In this document: positions 52,969 through 62,247 of the stretch, in pieces | How positions within the stretch are numbered: position 1 is the first letter of the stretch | Layout of the letters: every line of letters begins with the position of its first letter | From: Oscillatoriaceae cyanobacterium M7585_C2015_266 | GTDB lineage: Bacteria; Cyanobacteriota; Cyanobacteriia; Cyanobacteriales; Oscillatoriaceae | NCBI GenBank assembly: GCA_015295835.1 | Contig: DVEG01000018.1 | Span: 1-64,000 of the forward strand | Length of the DNA: 64,000 bases | Direction of reading: 5' to 3' | Position numbers and translations under genes: made by a program | Notes under the pieces: model-generated | What the model saw: the letters and a program-made list of their open reading frames with translations, nothing else | The model's database searches: none | What the model was told of the DNA's origin: nothing

Positions 52969-53256
52969 GTATACAACCTCCTAGAAATTTTCTCACTTGA
53001 ACTGGGGCATGGGAATTCCTCTTGTAAGATAAGTATCTCACTTTAATATTTTTAAAGTTTCTTACTTTAAGGAATGGTTACCATCAACCACCAGTAGTCA
53101 GCTTATTTTCACCTTAGTTGCGTAAAAATGGGATTCTCTTAATAGAAGTTTTGGTATTGCTGTGAAGGGGATGAGTGGGATAGACCGATCGCGTTATCCT
53201 AAAAGAAGAAATGTAAGGTGCGATCGCAAGCTAGCAACTATTTAAAAAGGAAAAAA

Positions 53257-54483
53257 ATGCTAGAGCAGAGTCGGCAGCGCTTAGAAAGTGAGCAGAGGTT
53301 TCGCTCGCTGATTGAAAATGGTACAGATTTGATCCTCATTCTTGATGCAGAGGGTATTTGTCGTTATACCAGCCCCTCACAAGAGCGGCTCTTGGGCTAT
53401 AGTCTCAACGAAGTCATCGGTAAGGCGGCATTTAACTGGGTACACCCAGATGATATCCCTGTGCTCACTGAGGTATTTCAGTGCTCGCTTTCTTCGCCTA
53501 GAGTTCACTTGACTGTGCCGGAATATCGTATGCAACACCGCAATGGCTCTTGGCGCATCTTTGAAGCAGTAGTCACCAATTTACTCGATCTCCCTGCTGT
53601 TAAAGGAATAGTTGTCAATAGCCACGATATCACTGAACGCAAACTCTCAGAAGTAGCCCTCAAACAAGCTAAAGAAGCTGCTGAAGCCGCTAATCGTGCT
53701 AAAAGCGCTTTCCTTGCTAATATGAGCCACGAACTTCGTACTCCTTTAAGTGTAATTATCGGCTATAGCGATATGCTTCTAGAAGAAGCTGAAGCTATAG
53801 GCGATCGCGATTATGCCCGTGATCTTCAACAAATTCGCACTGCCGGCACTCACCTACTCTCCGTAATTAATAACATCCTTGAAATCTCTAAACTCGAAGC
53901 TGGGCAAATGAAATTATACCTCGAAACTTTTCAAATCTCTACAGTTGTCGAGGAAGTTGTAAATGTTATCCAACCAATGATACACGATAACGGCAATACT
54001 CTACAAGTATTTAAAAGTGAAGATATAGGAGTCATTCGCGCTGATCCCACTAAATTAAGACAAATCCTACTTAATTTACTTAACAATGCTGCTAAATTCA
54101 CTCAACAAGGCACAATTACTCTCTCGATTACAAAGCACCAACCAATAAAAGAAAATATTCTATTTCCCGGTGAATTTTCCCCCTCTCATACTTTCCCTTT
54201 CTCTTCAGATTTTTATCTTTTTGAGATTAGCGATACAGGTATCGGTATTTCTCAAGAAGCTTTGCCAACGCTTTTTGAACCCTTTACTCAAGCTGATGAA
54301 TCTACTACCCGCCTTTTTAGCGGTATCGGTTTGGGTTTGGCTATCAGTCGTCACCTTTGTGAGATGATGGGAGGCAGAATTGCTGTAGAAAGTGAGGTGG
54401 GAGTCGGTTCTAAATTTAGAGTTTATCTCCCTACCATAGTAACAAATAATCACACCTCGCTAAATCCCCTAATCAAATGCTGA
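53257..54483 (+). CDS. PAS-domain sensor histidine kinase
   Basis: This is a soluble two-component kinase. A PAS domain (about 10-130) starts FRSLIENGTDLILILDAEG, and a PAC-like segment ends in VVNSHDITERKLSE. A short coiled coil leads to HisKA with the acceptor H158 in ANMSHELRTPLS. The HATPase_c domain follows with N-box LLNLLNNAAKFT and G boxes SDTGIGI and GIGLGLAI. No membrane helix or receiver domain is seen. I chose ATG 53257, with AAGGA upstream; a GTG at 53218 is in frame. No response regulator lies next to it. The last 15 nt overlap the convergent yraN-like gene. Confidence 0.9.
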   Translation: MLEQSRQRLESEQRFRSLIENGTDLILILDAEGICRYTSPSQERLLGYSLNEVIGKAAFNWVHPDDIPVLTEVFQCSLSSPRVHLTVPEYRMQHRNGSWRIFEAVVTNLLDLPAVKGIVVNSHDITERKLSEVALKQAKEAAEAANRAKSAFLANMSHELRTPLSVIIGYSDMLLEEAEAIGDRDYARDLQQIRTAGTHLLSVINNILEISKLEAGQMKLYLETFQISTVVEEVVNVIQPMIHDNGNTLQVFKSEDIGVIRADPTKLRQILLNLLNNAAKFTQQGTITLSITKHQPIKENILFPGEFSPSHTFPFSSDFYLFEISDTGIGISQEALPTLFEPFTQADESTTRLFSGIGLGLAISRHLCEMMGGRIAVESEVGVGSKFRVYLPTIVTNNHTSLNPLIKC

Positions 54484-54861
54484 GGGAATATACGCTTTTA
54501 GGGTTAAATTAAAATTAATGCGAGTGCATGCCACTACTATTGCTACATCAAATCGGCATGGTAACTCTGCTAAATCTGGGTGCTCTACAAGATATATTTC
54601 TGCTGCTTTCCTTAATTTGGCTTGTTTGTTAGTAGTAAGCGCTTCTAATCCACCTGCATCCCAATTTTCAAAACTCCTCGTTTTTACTTCTACAAAAATT
54701 AATCCCTCTACTTGTGAATAAGCAATAATATCTATCTCCCCCCAACGACAATGCCAGCGACGGTGTAGCACTTGCCAACCTTGCTTCTGCAACCACTGTG
54801 CTACTAAATCTTCTCCCCGCTTTCCTATGTCGGGGGGATGGTTATTTTCGAGTGATGACAT
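54469..54861 (-). CDS. YraN family protein (UPF0102)
   Basis: YraN proteins are conserved nuclease-fold proteins of uncertain role. The motif set is visible: GKRGEDLVAQWLQKQGWQVLHRRW, GEIDIIAY with the catalytic-type Asp, and LIFVEVKTRS with the Glu-x-Lys of a restriction-endonuclease-like fold. The C-terminus is short. I chose the ATG at 54861 (MSSLENN); a GTG 21 bases upstream is in frame. At 130 aa it is standard. It is convergent with the PAS kinase gene. Confidence 0.9.
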   Translation of the reverse strand: MSSLENNHPPDIGKRGEDLVAQWLQKQGWQVLHRRWHCRWGEIDIIAYSQVEGLIFVEVKTRSFENWDAGGLEALTTNKQAKLRKAAEIYLVEHPDLAELPCRFDVAIVVACTRINFNLTLKAYIPSAFD

Positions 54862-54931
54862 TAATGAGTAACATTCTCCCACTTATATGTAAGAATTAAT
54901 ATTAATATACTGGTGTTGAGGTAAAAATAGT

Positions 54932-55435
54932 ATGGGCAAACGAATCTTAACTTTTTTCTTAACTGTCACTTTTATCACTGTGGCAGGTTTGACGGCAGTT
55001 TTGGTTAGTGCTCCTTCCACTTTGGCTTTAGACTATAATAAAGAAACTCTCATAAACGTTGATTTATCGGGGCAGGATCTCAGAGACGCTAGTTTTACTA
55101 AAGCTAATATGCGCGGCAGTAATCTTAGTCATGTTAATGCCCGTGGTGTTAGTTTCTTCGGAGCTAATTTGGAATCAGCTAATCTAGAAGGAGCAGATTT
55201 ACGGGAAGCTACTTTGGATACCGCTCGTTTCACTAAAGCTAATTTAAAAAATGCTATTCTTGAAGGTGCTTTTGCTTTTAATGCTAAATTTGATGGCTCT
55301 AATATTGAGGGCGCTGATTTTACTGATGTAATGCTGCGTGAAGATACTCAAAAAATGCTCTGTAAAATTGCTAAGGGTACTAATCCAGTAACCGGGCGCT
55401 CAACTCGCGCTACTCTTATGTGTGATGAGCTGTAA
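54932..55435 (+). CDS. secreted pentapeptide-repeat protein
   Basis: The 167-aa protein begins with a signal peptide (basic KR, hydrophobic FFLTVTFITVAGLTAVLV, likely cleavage near STLALD). Residues about 38-130 are pentapeptide repeats of the A(D/N)LxX form, including LINVDLSGQDLRDASF and LESANLEGADLREATL. They fold into a right-handed quadrilateral beta-helix. Two Cys occur in the C-terminal tail. It resembles the thylakoid-lumen pentapeptide proteins of plants (TL15/TL17 type), so a lumenal or periplasmic location is likely. The function is unknown. Confidence 0.88.
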   Translation: MGKRILTFFLTVTFITVAGLTAVLVSAPSTLALDYNKETLINVDLSGQDLRDASFTKANMRGSNLSHVNARGVSFFGANLESANLEGADLREATLDTARFTKANLKNAILEGAFAFNAKFDGSNIEGADFTDVMLREDTQKMLCKIAKGTNPVTGRSTRATLMCDEL

Positions 55436-55455
55436 TTATTTATATTCATGAAAAG

Positions 55456-55490
55456 GCGATCGCTTTTTTAGCTTCTTAAAAAGCGATCGC
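55456..55490. terminator. bidirectional terminator built from two HIP1 octamers
   Basis: GCGATCGCTTTTTTA pairs with TAAAAAGCGATCGC, giving a stem of about 14 bp with a small loop. The T and A runs within the stem serve both directions. It sits between the convergent pentapeptide and dnaG genes. Confidence 0.8.
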
Positions 55491-55494
55491 TTAA

Positions 55495-57402
55495 TTATAT
55501 TAAATCATATATTGACGGAAATCTCTCTCTATCTAATTCCTGAATTCTATTTTTTTGAGCCAGACTTTGCTGCCAATAATACCTACTTAATTCTGGATTA
55601 GCATTCAAATCTATTTGACTCCACATTTCCATATAATAACGATAGCGTTTCTCACATATTATACGCTCTATACATGCCGCAGCCGAGCGAATTATTAAAG
55701 GTTCCCGCGCTATGTCTTGTCTTGTCTTTTCATCTAAATAAAATAATTTCGATATTTGTGCCATCTCTTCCGGATATTCTAATTTTCGCTCTTGAATTTT
55801 TGAAATTATCTCGCTGGCTGATATCTCTGGAGTTTGTATTTCTAAAATTTGTCGCCATAAAAATCGGTGATGCGAAAAACTAAATTGTATGTTTCTTTCT
55901 TCTAAAATATCAAGTATTGTTTTTCTGTACTCTGGGCAATGCAAGTAGATTCTTAATATTAATGCTTCTGCTTCTTCTAAAAGTACTATTTCTGGAGGCA
56001 ATGGAAATATTTCTTTGTCTTTTTTTTCGTTTTTTTCGGAGCGACGAAATTTGATACGGTTTATTTCTAAAAGGAGAGAGCGCACTCGCAATGGCACAAG
56101 GCTGCTTTCTCCCATACTAAGCATTTCTGCGCAGCGGTTTAAATAATAATTTCGTATCTGATTCTCTTCAATCCTACTTAATAATTTTACCATTTCTCTC
56201 GCTACTTGTTGATAATGCCCTACTTGTTTCAGGTTTTTCCCTGTTAATATTCTCTCTATCTGCCAGTCTATCCATAAAGGAGATTCATTTAATAATTTTT
56301 CATACTCTTGGCGAGAAGAATTTTTTAGATATTCGTCGGCGTCTTTCCCATCGGTAAGATTGAGGATTTTTAACTGTATCTCCCCTTTATAAACTAGATT
56401 TGTTAATTCTTCTATCGCTCTTTCTGTAGCATTCGTTCCTGCTTTGTCTGCATCAAAGTTTAGTATTATTTGTTTCGATTCTGTATAGCGTAATAATATC
56501 CGCACTTGCTCTATACTTAAGGCAGTGCCCAAGGAAGCAACTACGTTATTTATACCTACTGCATGAAGCGCGATCGCATCAAAATATCCCTCTACTATTA
56601 TAGCATAATCCTGTTTGGAAATATATGTCTTTGCTTTGTCTAATGCAAATAATGTTTTCCTTTTATTAAATAATTCTGTTTCTGGAGAATTGAGATATTT
56701 TGGCTCCTCATTTGTCAGGCTTCTGCCCCCAAATGCGATCGCTCTCCCTTGGCTATCATGAATTGGTATTATTATGCGATCGCGAAATAAATCTATATAA
56801 CCTCCTCCCCCTTTCTTTTGTTTAATAAGCCCTGTCTTTTCTACTAATTGAACCGGAATTTTTTTTACTTCTACTAAATAATGATATAATGTTTCCCAGC
56901 CAGGGGGTGCATAGCCAAGTTGAAATTTTTGTATGATTTCTTCACTTAAATTTCTATTTGATTTTAAATATTCAAGAGCCTGATGCCCTTGTGGTTGTCT
57001 GAGAGCGTGTTGGTAAAAGTTTACTGCGATCGCTATTATTTCATAAAGTTGTTGTCGTAATGTTATTTGTTGTTGTAATTCTTTATTTTTTTCCTGCTCT
57101 AAAGTTTTAATTGGCACTTGATAACGTTTTGCTAACTCTAGCACTGCATCAACAAATGAGTGCTTTCCTATCTCCATGATAAATGTAATCGCATTTCCAC
57201 TAGCTCCACAGCCAAAACAATAATACATTTGTTTACTAGGGCTGACATTGAAGCTTGGAGTTTTTTCTTCATGAAATGGGCATAAGCCTACAAAATTTTT
57301 TCCTCTTCTTTTTAGAATGACACGCTCAGAAACAATTTCATAGATGTCAGCTTTTTCTTTGACTGCTTCTATCGTATCTGGATGTAGGCGGGGAATATTC
57401 AT
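55495..57402 (-). CDS. dnaG: DNA primase
   Basis: DnaG makes RNA primers for replication. The N-terminal CHC2 zinc domain has CPFHEEKTPSF and CFGCG as ligands (about 41-66). The TOPRIM catalytic core contains VEGYFDAIALHA (about 270) with the active-site Glu and the DADKAGTNA phrase. A C-terminal helicase-interaction domain ends the protein. The length of 635 aa is standard. It starts 3 nt after the stop codon of the upstream protease-like gene and has no clear ribosome-binding site of its own, so translational coupling is likely. Confidence 0.96.
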   Translation of the reverse strand: MNIPRLHPDTIEAVKEKADIYEIVSERVILKRRGKNFVGLCPFHEEKTPSFNVSPSKQMYYCFGCGASGNAITFIMEIGKHSFVDAVLELAKRYQVPIKTLEQEKNKELQQQITLRQQLYEIIAIAVNFYQHALRQPQGHQALEYLKSNRNLSEEIIQKFQLGYAPPGWETLYHYLVEVKKIPVQLVEKTGLIKQKKGGGGYIDLFRDRIIIPIHDSQGRAIAFGGRSLTNEEPKYLNSPETELFNKRKTLFALDKAKTYISKQDYAIIVEGYFDAIALHAVGINNVVASLGTALSIEQVRILLRYTESKQIILNFDADKAGTNATERAIEELTNLVYKGEIQLKILNLTDGKDADEYLKNSSRQEYEKLLNESPLWIDWQIERILTGKNLKQVGHYQQVAREMVKLLSRIEENQIRNYYLNRCAEMLSMGESSLVPLRVRSLLLEINRIKFRRSEKNEKKDKEIFPLPPEIVLLEEAEALILRIYLHCPEYRKTILDILEERNIQFSFSHHRFLWRQILEIQTPEISASEIISKIQERKLEYPEEMAQISKLFYLDEKTRQDIAREPLIIRSAAACIERIICEKRYRYYMEMWSQIDLNANPELSRYYWQQSLAQKNRIQELDRERFPSIYDLI

Positions 57403-57405
57403 ATT

Positions 57406-58092
57406 TTATTCATAAGTTAACGGGTGACGGTTGATTGCCTGACAACATTCTTCTACAGAGAGACGTTTAAACATTGCTTCTACTAGAGCATTATAGGCAG
57501 AGCGATTAGTTTCGATCACATTTTTAGCTTGTAAAATACCAAAACGCTCTTTGACATCAAAAGCAACAGGTAACTTAAGTTGCGACAAAACAGTACGAAG
57601 AGCTTGACGATCCTCAGCACCACCTTCAGCATTACCATAAATTAAGATTTCTGCGGCGATACCTGCCATCCAAAAAGTACAATACCGATCGAGCATTTGA
57701 GCGGAAATAATACCCTTTTGAAGTTCTTCGGTTAAACAATTATCATCAAAATAGATACCGCCGCGAGCGGATTGCCCTTGTTTAAGAGCTTCCCAAGCAT
57801 TGAGAGCATAATTGGTAACAGGGATACCATAAAGATAAGCAACGAGAAAGTGAGCCGCTTCATGATATAAAATGCGCTCGCGATATTTAGGATTAGCGGT
57901 AGCCAATAAATCCAAAAACAAATTAGAAACCCGCCCCTGCCAAGTAAAATTATCCAGAGTAGCCAATCCCAAGAAAGCAAACATAGCGACGGCAGGTATA
58001 GCTGGCGGCAGGTGAAAAAGTGGTCCTAATAAACTGATAATAGTAGTAGTAAAAACTGCGATCGCAATAATATTAATCGAAGTTTGATTCAT
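57406..58092 (-). CDS. FtsH-type zinc-peptidase domain protein without ATPase
   Basis: The 228-aa protein has two N-terminal hydrophobic segments (about 8-24 and 30-46). The HEAAH zinc motif (H77-H81) is in the context ILYHEAAHFLVAYLYGIPV, as in FtsH (M41) proteases. The later AGIAAEILIYGNAEGGAEDRQA has Asp161 at the place of the FtsH third zinc ligand. No AAA+ domain is present. Related plant and cyanobacterial proteins exist, but their function is uncertain. AAGGAG precedes the ATG. It is directly upstream of dnaG with a 3-nt gap, so they are one transcription unit. Confidence 0.85.
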   Translation of the reverse strand: MNQTSINIIAIAVFTTTIISLLGPLFHLPPAIPAVAMFAFLGLATLDNFTWQGRVSNLFLDLLATANPKYRERILYHEAAHFLVAYLYGIPVTNYALNAWEALKQGQSARGGIYFDDNCLTEELQKGIISAQMLDRYCTFWMAGIAAEILIYGNAEGGAEDRQALRTVLSQLKLPVAFDVKERFGILQAKNVIETNRSAYNALVEAMFKRLSVEECCQAINRHPLTYE

Positions 58093-58168
58093 TGCTTTTC
58101 TCCTTAAAAAAATTGGTAATTGCTAATTAGCTAATTAGATAATTAACAATTACCAATTATAATATTTA

Positions 58169-58984
58169 TTATTTCTTACCGCGCACCTTATAGAAAGTTT
58201 CGAGACTATGAATATCGCCGACAAAGCGCCAATGCCATGGCTCATAACTTATACCTTGAGGATTATCTCTAGGGAAAGAAAGTTCAAAACTAAAGTGAGC
58301 GGCATTAGCTTCCATCCACTTAAAAGCCTCAGTTTTTTCAAAATCGATACTCAAATTTGTAGACGGAACATTACCATCTCCGATATCTACAGCATAGCCG
58401 GTATGATGTTCACTATAGCCTGGGGGGGCACTAACCTCTGCCCTTTTAGTAGTGACTTCTCCTCGAGAAGCCTTAACATCAAAAAACAGATAATTTTGCT
58501 CAGTAAGACTACGGAATCCAGAGATTGGCACAATATGTACCCCCTCAGCCAGAGCGGCAGCTTGCATAGCCTTAAAAGCCTCAGCAGCAGCCTTACGCAG
58601 TTTAATACTACCATCAGGAGTAATAGGCTGGAGCTCAGCGGCGGGGGCTTCTTGATAAGGAAAATGCCCAAGAAGAGCATCAGAAGCTGGAGTAGGAGTA
58701 GAAGTTGGTTGTGGAGCCACTTTCAACTCAGAATCTTCATCTGAAGGTAGCCGCCGAGAAGCCATAGACTGAGTTTCTGCCAAAGCGAATAGCAAACCAA
58801 CAGAGAGAGCAAGTACTAATCCCACCAATCCAAGCATCAGCCATATGCTACCAGGAGGCGACTGAGGCTTAAGCTTAGGAGTATCTCGCATAGCCACTGG
58901 GATGTCGTCTATAGCTGGGATTGAGGTTTGCAAAGGTTTTCTAGCGTTATTCAAGATAGCCACTCCTGCACTTTGAGCTAACAC
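58169..58984 (-). CDS. D-alanyl-D-alanine carboxypeptidase, VanY/M15B type
   Basis: This is a membrane-anchored peptidoglycan carboxypeptidase. A signal-anchor helix (about 46-66, WLMLGLVGLVLALSVGLLFAL) is followed by a Pro/Thr linker. The M15 domain (about 115-270) has the zinc motif SEHHTGYAVDIG (SxHxxGxAxD), then EPWHWR with the second His, and SGFRSLTEQNYLF. These ligands are intact. The start is uncertain: GTG 58984 gives 271 aa, and an ATG at 58891 would also keep the anchor. It is 77 nt upstream of the M41-like gene on the same strand. Confidence 0.88.
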   Translation of the reverse strand: MLAQSAGVAILNNARKPLQTSIPAIDDIPVAMRDTPKLKPQSPPGSIWLMLGLVGLVLALSVGLLFALAETQSMASRRLPSDEDSELKVAPQPTSTPTPASDALLGHFPYQEAPAAELQPITPDGSIKLRKAAAEAFKAMQAAALAEGVHIVPISGFRSLTEQNYLFFDVKASRGEVTTKRAEVSAPPGYSEHHTGYAVDIGDGNVPSTNLSIDFEKTEAFKWMEANAAHFSFELSFPRDNPQGISYEPWHWRFVGDIHSLETFYKVRGKK

Positions 58985-59102
58985 TAAATATTACAGATTG
59001 TATATGCAGATGCCTATTACTCTGATAGAAGCCAGATAAACTGCACTACCCAGCGCTGCTAGCGGGCAGCCAGTAAAATCTTATACTTTACAATTAAAAG
59101 AC

Positions 59103-60056
59103 ATGTCAGCACTAATCATTTCTTTAGTTAATCTATACGTCAAGCTAGGGGGCGGAGTTTTACTGGGAGTTATTTTAGGGCGTATATTACCAAAAATTTT
59201 AATCGCTCATTTAGGAAAATTTCTTTTTTGGGTAGGGATTCCCATCAGCATAATAGCATTTCTAAGAGGTAGTGACTTATCTAGCTCAATTTGGGTTGCC
59301 CCTGTTGTTGCTTGGGCAGCGATTTTACTTGGAGCCATTATTGCTAGAGTTTGGATTGCACTAGAAACCAGACGACAGCAATTCAATTTTCCTTTTTCCT
59401 CTTGCCCAAACTGGAGCCTACCCACACAAGGCAGTTTTATTTTAGCGGCAATGGTAGGTAACACTGGCTACATGGGTTATCCTGTAGCATTAGCATTACT
59501 GGGGGAAAAATACTTTGCCTGGGCATTATTTTATGACATGGTGGGCACCTTATTTGGAGCTTATGGTTTAGGAGTAATGATAGCTGCTCGCTTTGGCATG
59601 GGAATAAAAAACCACTGGCAGCTTGCTCTGACAATGTTACAAAATCCTAGTCTTTGGTGTTTTGGGTTTGGTATACTAATACGGGATATACCGCTACCTT
59701 ACTTTTTGGATAATATTTTAAAAGGGTTTGGCTGGGCAATAATATGGCTAGCACTGATATTAATGGGGATGCGCTTGAGCCAGTTATCTTCCTGGCACAG
59801 TCTTAAACAGGCATCTATCAGTCTGGTAATTAAAATGCTGGTAGTGCCGTTAATACTGGGTAGTGTTTTATCACTTTTAGGTTTTACTGGATGGCAACGT
59901 CTAACTTTAGTATTGCAAGCAGCAATGCCTCCGGCTTTTGCGACTTTAGTGATTGCAGAAGCCTATAATCTGGATCGAGATTTAACAGTTACAGCTATTG
60001 CTGTAGGTTCATTAGCTTTACTACTGACTCTACCGATATGGTTATGGTTGTTTTAA
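59103..60056 (+). CDS. AEC family (auxin-efflux-carrier-like) transporter
   Basis: The 317-aa protein is almost wholly hydrophobic, with about ten membrane segments. They are arranged as two five-helix halves joined by a central loop (RRQQFNFPFSSCPNWSL). The conserved GNTGYMGYPVALALLG in the first half and PPAFATLVIAEAYNLD in the second half are typical of the AEC/PIN-like family. Bacterial members export or import dicarboxylates and other organic anions; the substrate is not predictable. Its 3' end lies 11 nt from the convergent phosphoribosyltransferase gene. Confidence 0.87.
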   Translation: MSALIISLVNLYVKLGGGVLLGVILGRILPKILIAHLGKFLFWVGIPISIIAFLRGSDLSSSIWVAPVVAWAAILLGAIIARVWIALETRRQQFNFPFSSCPNWSLPTQGSFILAAMVGNTGYMGYPVALALLGEKYFAWALFYDMVGTLFGAYGLGVMIAARFGMGIKNHWQLALTMLQNPSLWCFGFGILIRDIPLPYFLDNILKGFGWAIIWLALILMGMRLSQLSSWHSLKQASISLVIKMLVVPLILGSVLSLLGFTGWQRLTLVLQAAMPPAFATLVIAEAYNLDRDLTVTAIAVGSLALLLTLPIWLWLF

Positions 60057-60067
60057 ATGACAGAAAT

Positions 60068-60595
60068 TTAAATTTTCTCTTTTTCTTTTTCATAGATAGT
60101 AGTAAGTTCAGCAGGAGTAATTTGTTCGTAACGTTCAAAAGGTTGGTGAATCCAGGGGTTTTCAGGCAAATAATAAACGTAATAATCGGGGGCGAAACAA
60201 GAACAAGCTTTATACCAAAGTACAGCGGTGCGAATTTCTGTGATATACTGGGAATAACGGGTATTTAGCCAGTGGAGAGTTTCTTGTAAGGAAATACCAG
60301 AATCGACTAAGTCATCGACTAATAAAATGCGCTCGCCTAATTTTTCCTCAATCATAGTCAAATGTTGAGAAAAGCGAATTTTCCCGCGCACCTGCCCATT
60401 CGCACCGCCATAAGAAGACACCGATAAGATTGCCAGTGGTTTTCGATAAATACGAGAAAGTATATCTCCCACTCGCAGCCCCCCTCTAGCAAGACAGATA
60501 ATTTGGTTAAACTGCCACTGGGATTGGTAGATTTTGACTGCCAATTTTTCGATAGTTTGATGATATTCTATCCAAGAGATGTAAAGCTCAGGCAT
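60068..60595 (-). CDS. phosphoribosyltransferase
   Basis: This is a type I PRTase-fold protein of 175 aa. The PRPP loop is ILLVDDLVDSGISLQETL (about 89-106) with the paired Asp residues. The segment ICLARGGLRVGDILSR matches the second PRPP-contact region of xanthine-guanine PRTases such as Gpt. The C-terminus WIHQPFERYEQI is like that of purine PRTases, though the specific base is not clear. The protein is cytoplasmic, without a signal. It may serve purine salvage; the neighbours give no further hint. Confidence 0.88.
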   Translation of the reverse strand: MPELYISWIEYHQTIEKLAVKIYQSQWQFNQIICLARGGLRVGDILSRIYRKPLAILSVSSYGGANGQVRGKIRFSQHLTMIEEKLGERILLVDDLVDSGISLQETLHWLNTRYSQYITEIRTAVLWYKACSCFAPDYYVYYLPENPWIHQPFERYEQITPAELTTIYEKEKEKI

Positions 60596-60776
60596 GATGA
60601 TTTTAATTTATATAAGAAAATTTTATATTTTAAACAGGTTTGACGGTAACAGAAATGATATCATAATCTAGAGGTGTAAGAGCTGACTACAGCTTAGCAG
60701 TCAGACAGATTTAGCGTAATATCATAGTTCGTAGTATCTTTTCCACACCTGCGAAAGTATTTATTTGACAAAAAAC

Positions 60777-62231
60777 ATGAATGATAATTCCTCTGTCGTC
60801 TCTTCCCCTGCCGTACCCAAAACAGAAAAGTTGAGCTTTTTCACTAAATTAGCATATGGTGCTGGAGATTTGGGTTCAGCTGTGACTGCTAATATATTAG
60901 TGTTTTTTCTTTCCCCTTTTCTTACGGATGTAGCGGGTTTAGCGCCGGGGTTAGCGGGATTAACACAGTTAATAGGTAAAATATGGGATGCAGTAAATGA
61001 TCCAATTGTAGGGGTATTGAGCGATCGCACGAATAGCAAATGGGGGCGTCGTTATCCCTGGATGATTTTTGGTGCCTTCCCCTTTGCAATTTTCTTTTTT
61101 TTACAATGGATTATTCCCTTACCACCAAACAATCAATGGGGGCTTTTTTGGTATTATACAATCATTTCTATTCTTTTCAATGCCTGCTACACAGCAGTTA
61201 ATTTACCATATACAGCCCTAACACCAGAATTAACAGAAGATTATGATGAACGAACGAGTTTAAACAGTTTTCGGTTTACATTTTCGATAGGCGGTAGTAT
61301 TTTATCAGTGATAATTTTTGGATTAATCACTTTGATAATTCCTAACGAGCGTATCAAGTATATAGTAGTAGGAATTATTTTAGGATTATTATCGATTGTA
61401 TCAGTGTTTTGGTGTGTATGGGGAACAAGAGAGCGCGTTACTGCTATTGCAGCCCAGCACCCGGAGACAGAGGAGCCAGTAGGGCAACCTATTTTAGAAC
61501 AATTACGAATAGTTTTTAGCAATAAACCTTTTTTATATGTTGTTGGGATTTATCTGTGTTCTTGGTTAGCTGTGCAGCTTACAGCGGCTATTATTCCATA
61601 TTTTATTCGATTTTGGATGAGACCCTCTGAAGATCCGCAGATAGTCAATCAGGTGATAAACCAAGTCATCCTAGTTGTACAGGGAACTGCTATAATAATG
61701 CTTTTTGTATGGAATGCAGTGAGCGATCGCTATGGAAAAAAAGCAGTATACTTTATGGGAATGAGTTTATGGATTATAGCCCAAGCGGGATTATTTTTCT
61801 TACAACCAGGGCAAAACACAATCATGTACATTTTATGCGTTCTAGCAGGTTTTGGAGTATCTGTAGCCTATTTAATTCCGTGGTCGATGTTACCAGATGT
61901 GATAGAATTAGACGAATTAAGAACCGGACAGAGAAGAGAGGGAATTTTTTACAGTTTTATAGTATTTCTTCAGAAAGTATGTTTAGGGTTAGCAGTTTTT
62001 GTAGTTTTGCAAAGATTAGAATTTTCAGGCTATATTTCTCCCACTGATGCCATACCTTTGCCGCAACAATTACCAGAAGTGCTTCTAGCAATTCGTATTT
62101 CTATTGGACCTTTACCGACTTTAGCTTTAATTATTGGCTTAATCCTAGCATATTTTTATCCTATTACCAGAGAAGTACATGCTGAGATATTGCTCCAATT
62201 GCGAGAACGCAGAGGTTCAGAAAATAACTGA
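60777..62231 (+). CDS. GPH-family MFS sugar/cation symporter
   Basis: This is a glycoside-pentoside-hexuronide:cation symporter relative (MelB type) with about 12 membrane segments. The N-terminal KLAYGAGDLGSAVTANI, KIWDAVNDPIVGVLSDRTNS and WGRRYPWM are typical of the family. The second half has the VSDRYGKKAVYFMG repeat and the PWSMLPDVIELDE signature. The substrate is unknown and need not be a sugar. I chose ATG 60777 over TTG 60765. A 16-nt gap leads to the methyltransferase gene, so these are probably co-transcribed. Confidence 0.9.
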   Translation: MNDNSSVVSSPAVPKTEKLSFFTKLAYGAGDLGSAVTANILVFFLSPFLTDVAGLAPGLAGLTQLIGKIWDAVNDPIVGVLSDRTNSKWGRRYPWMIFGAFPFAIFFFLQWIIPLPPNNQWGLFWYYTIISILFNACYTAVNLPYTALTPELTEDYDERTSLNSFRFTFSIGGSILSVIIFGLITLIIPNERIKYIVVGIILGLLSIVSVFWCVWGTRERVTAIAAQHPETEEPVGQPILEQLRIVFSNKPFLYVVGIYLCSWLAVQLTAAIIPYFIRFWMRPSEDPQIVNQVINQVILVVQGTAIIMLFVWNAVSDRYGKKAVYFMGMSLWIIAQAGLFFLQPGQNTIMYILCVLAGFGVSVAYLIPWSMLPDVIELDELRTGQRREGIFYSFIVFLQKVCLGLAVFVVLQRLEFSGYISPTDAIPLPQQLPEVLLAIRISIGPLPTLALIIGLILAYFYPITREVHAEILLQLRERRGSENN

Positions 62232-62247
62232 AAGGAGCAATTGAAAT

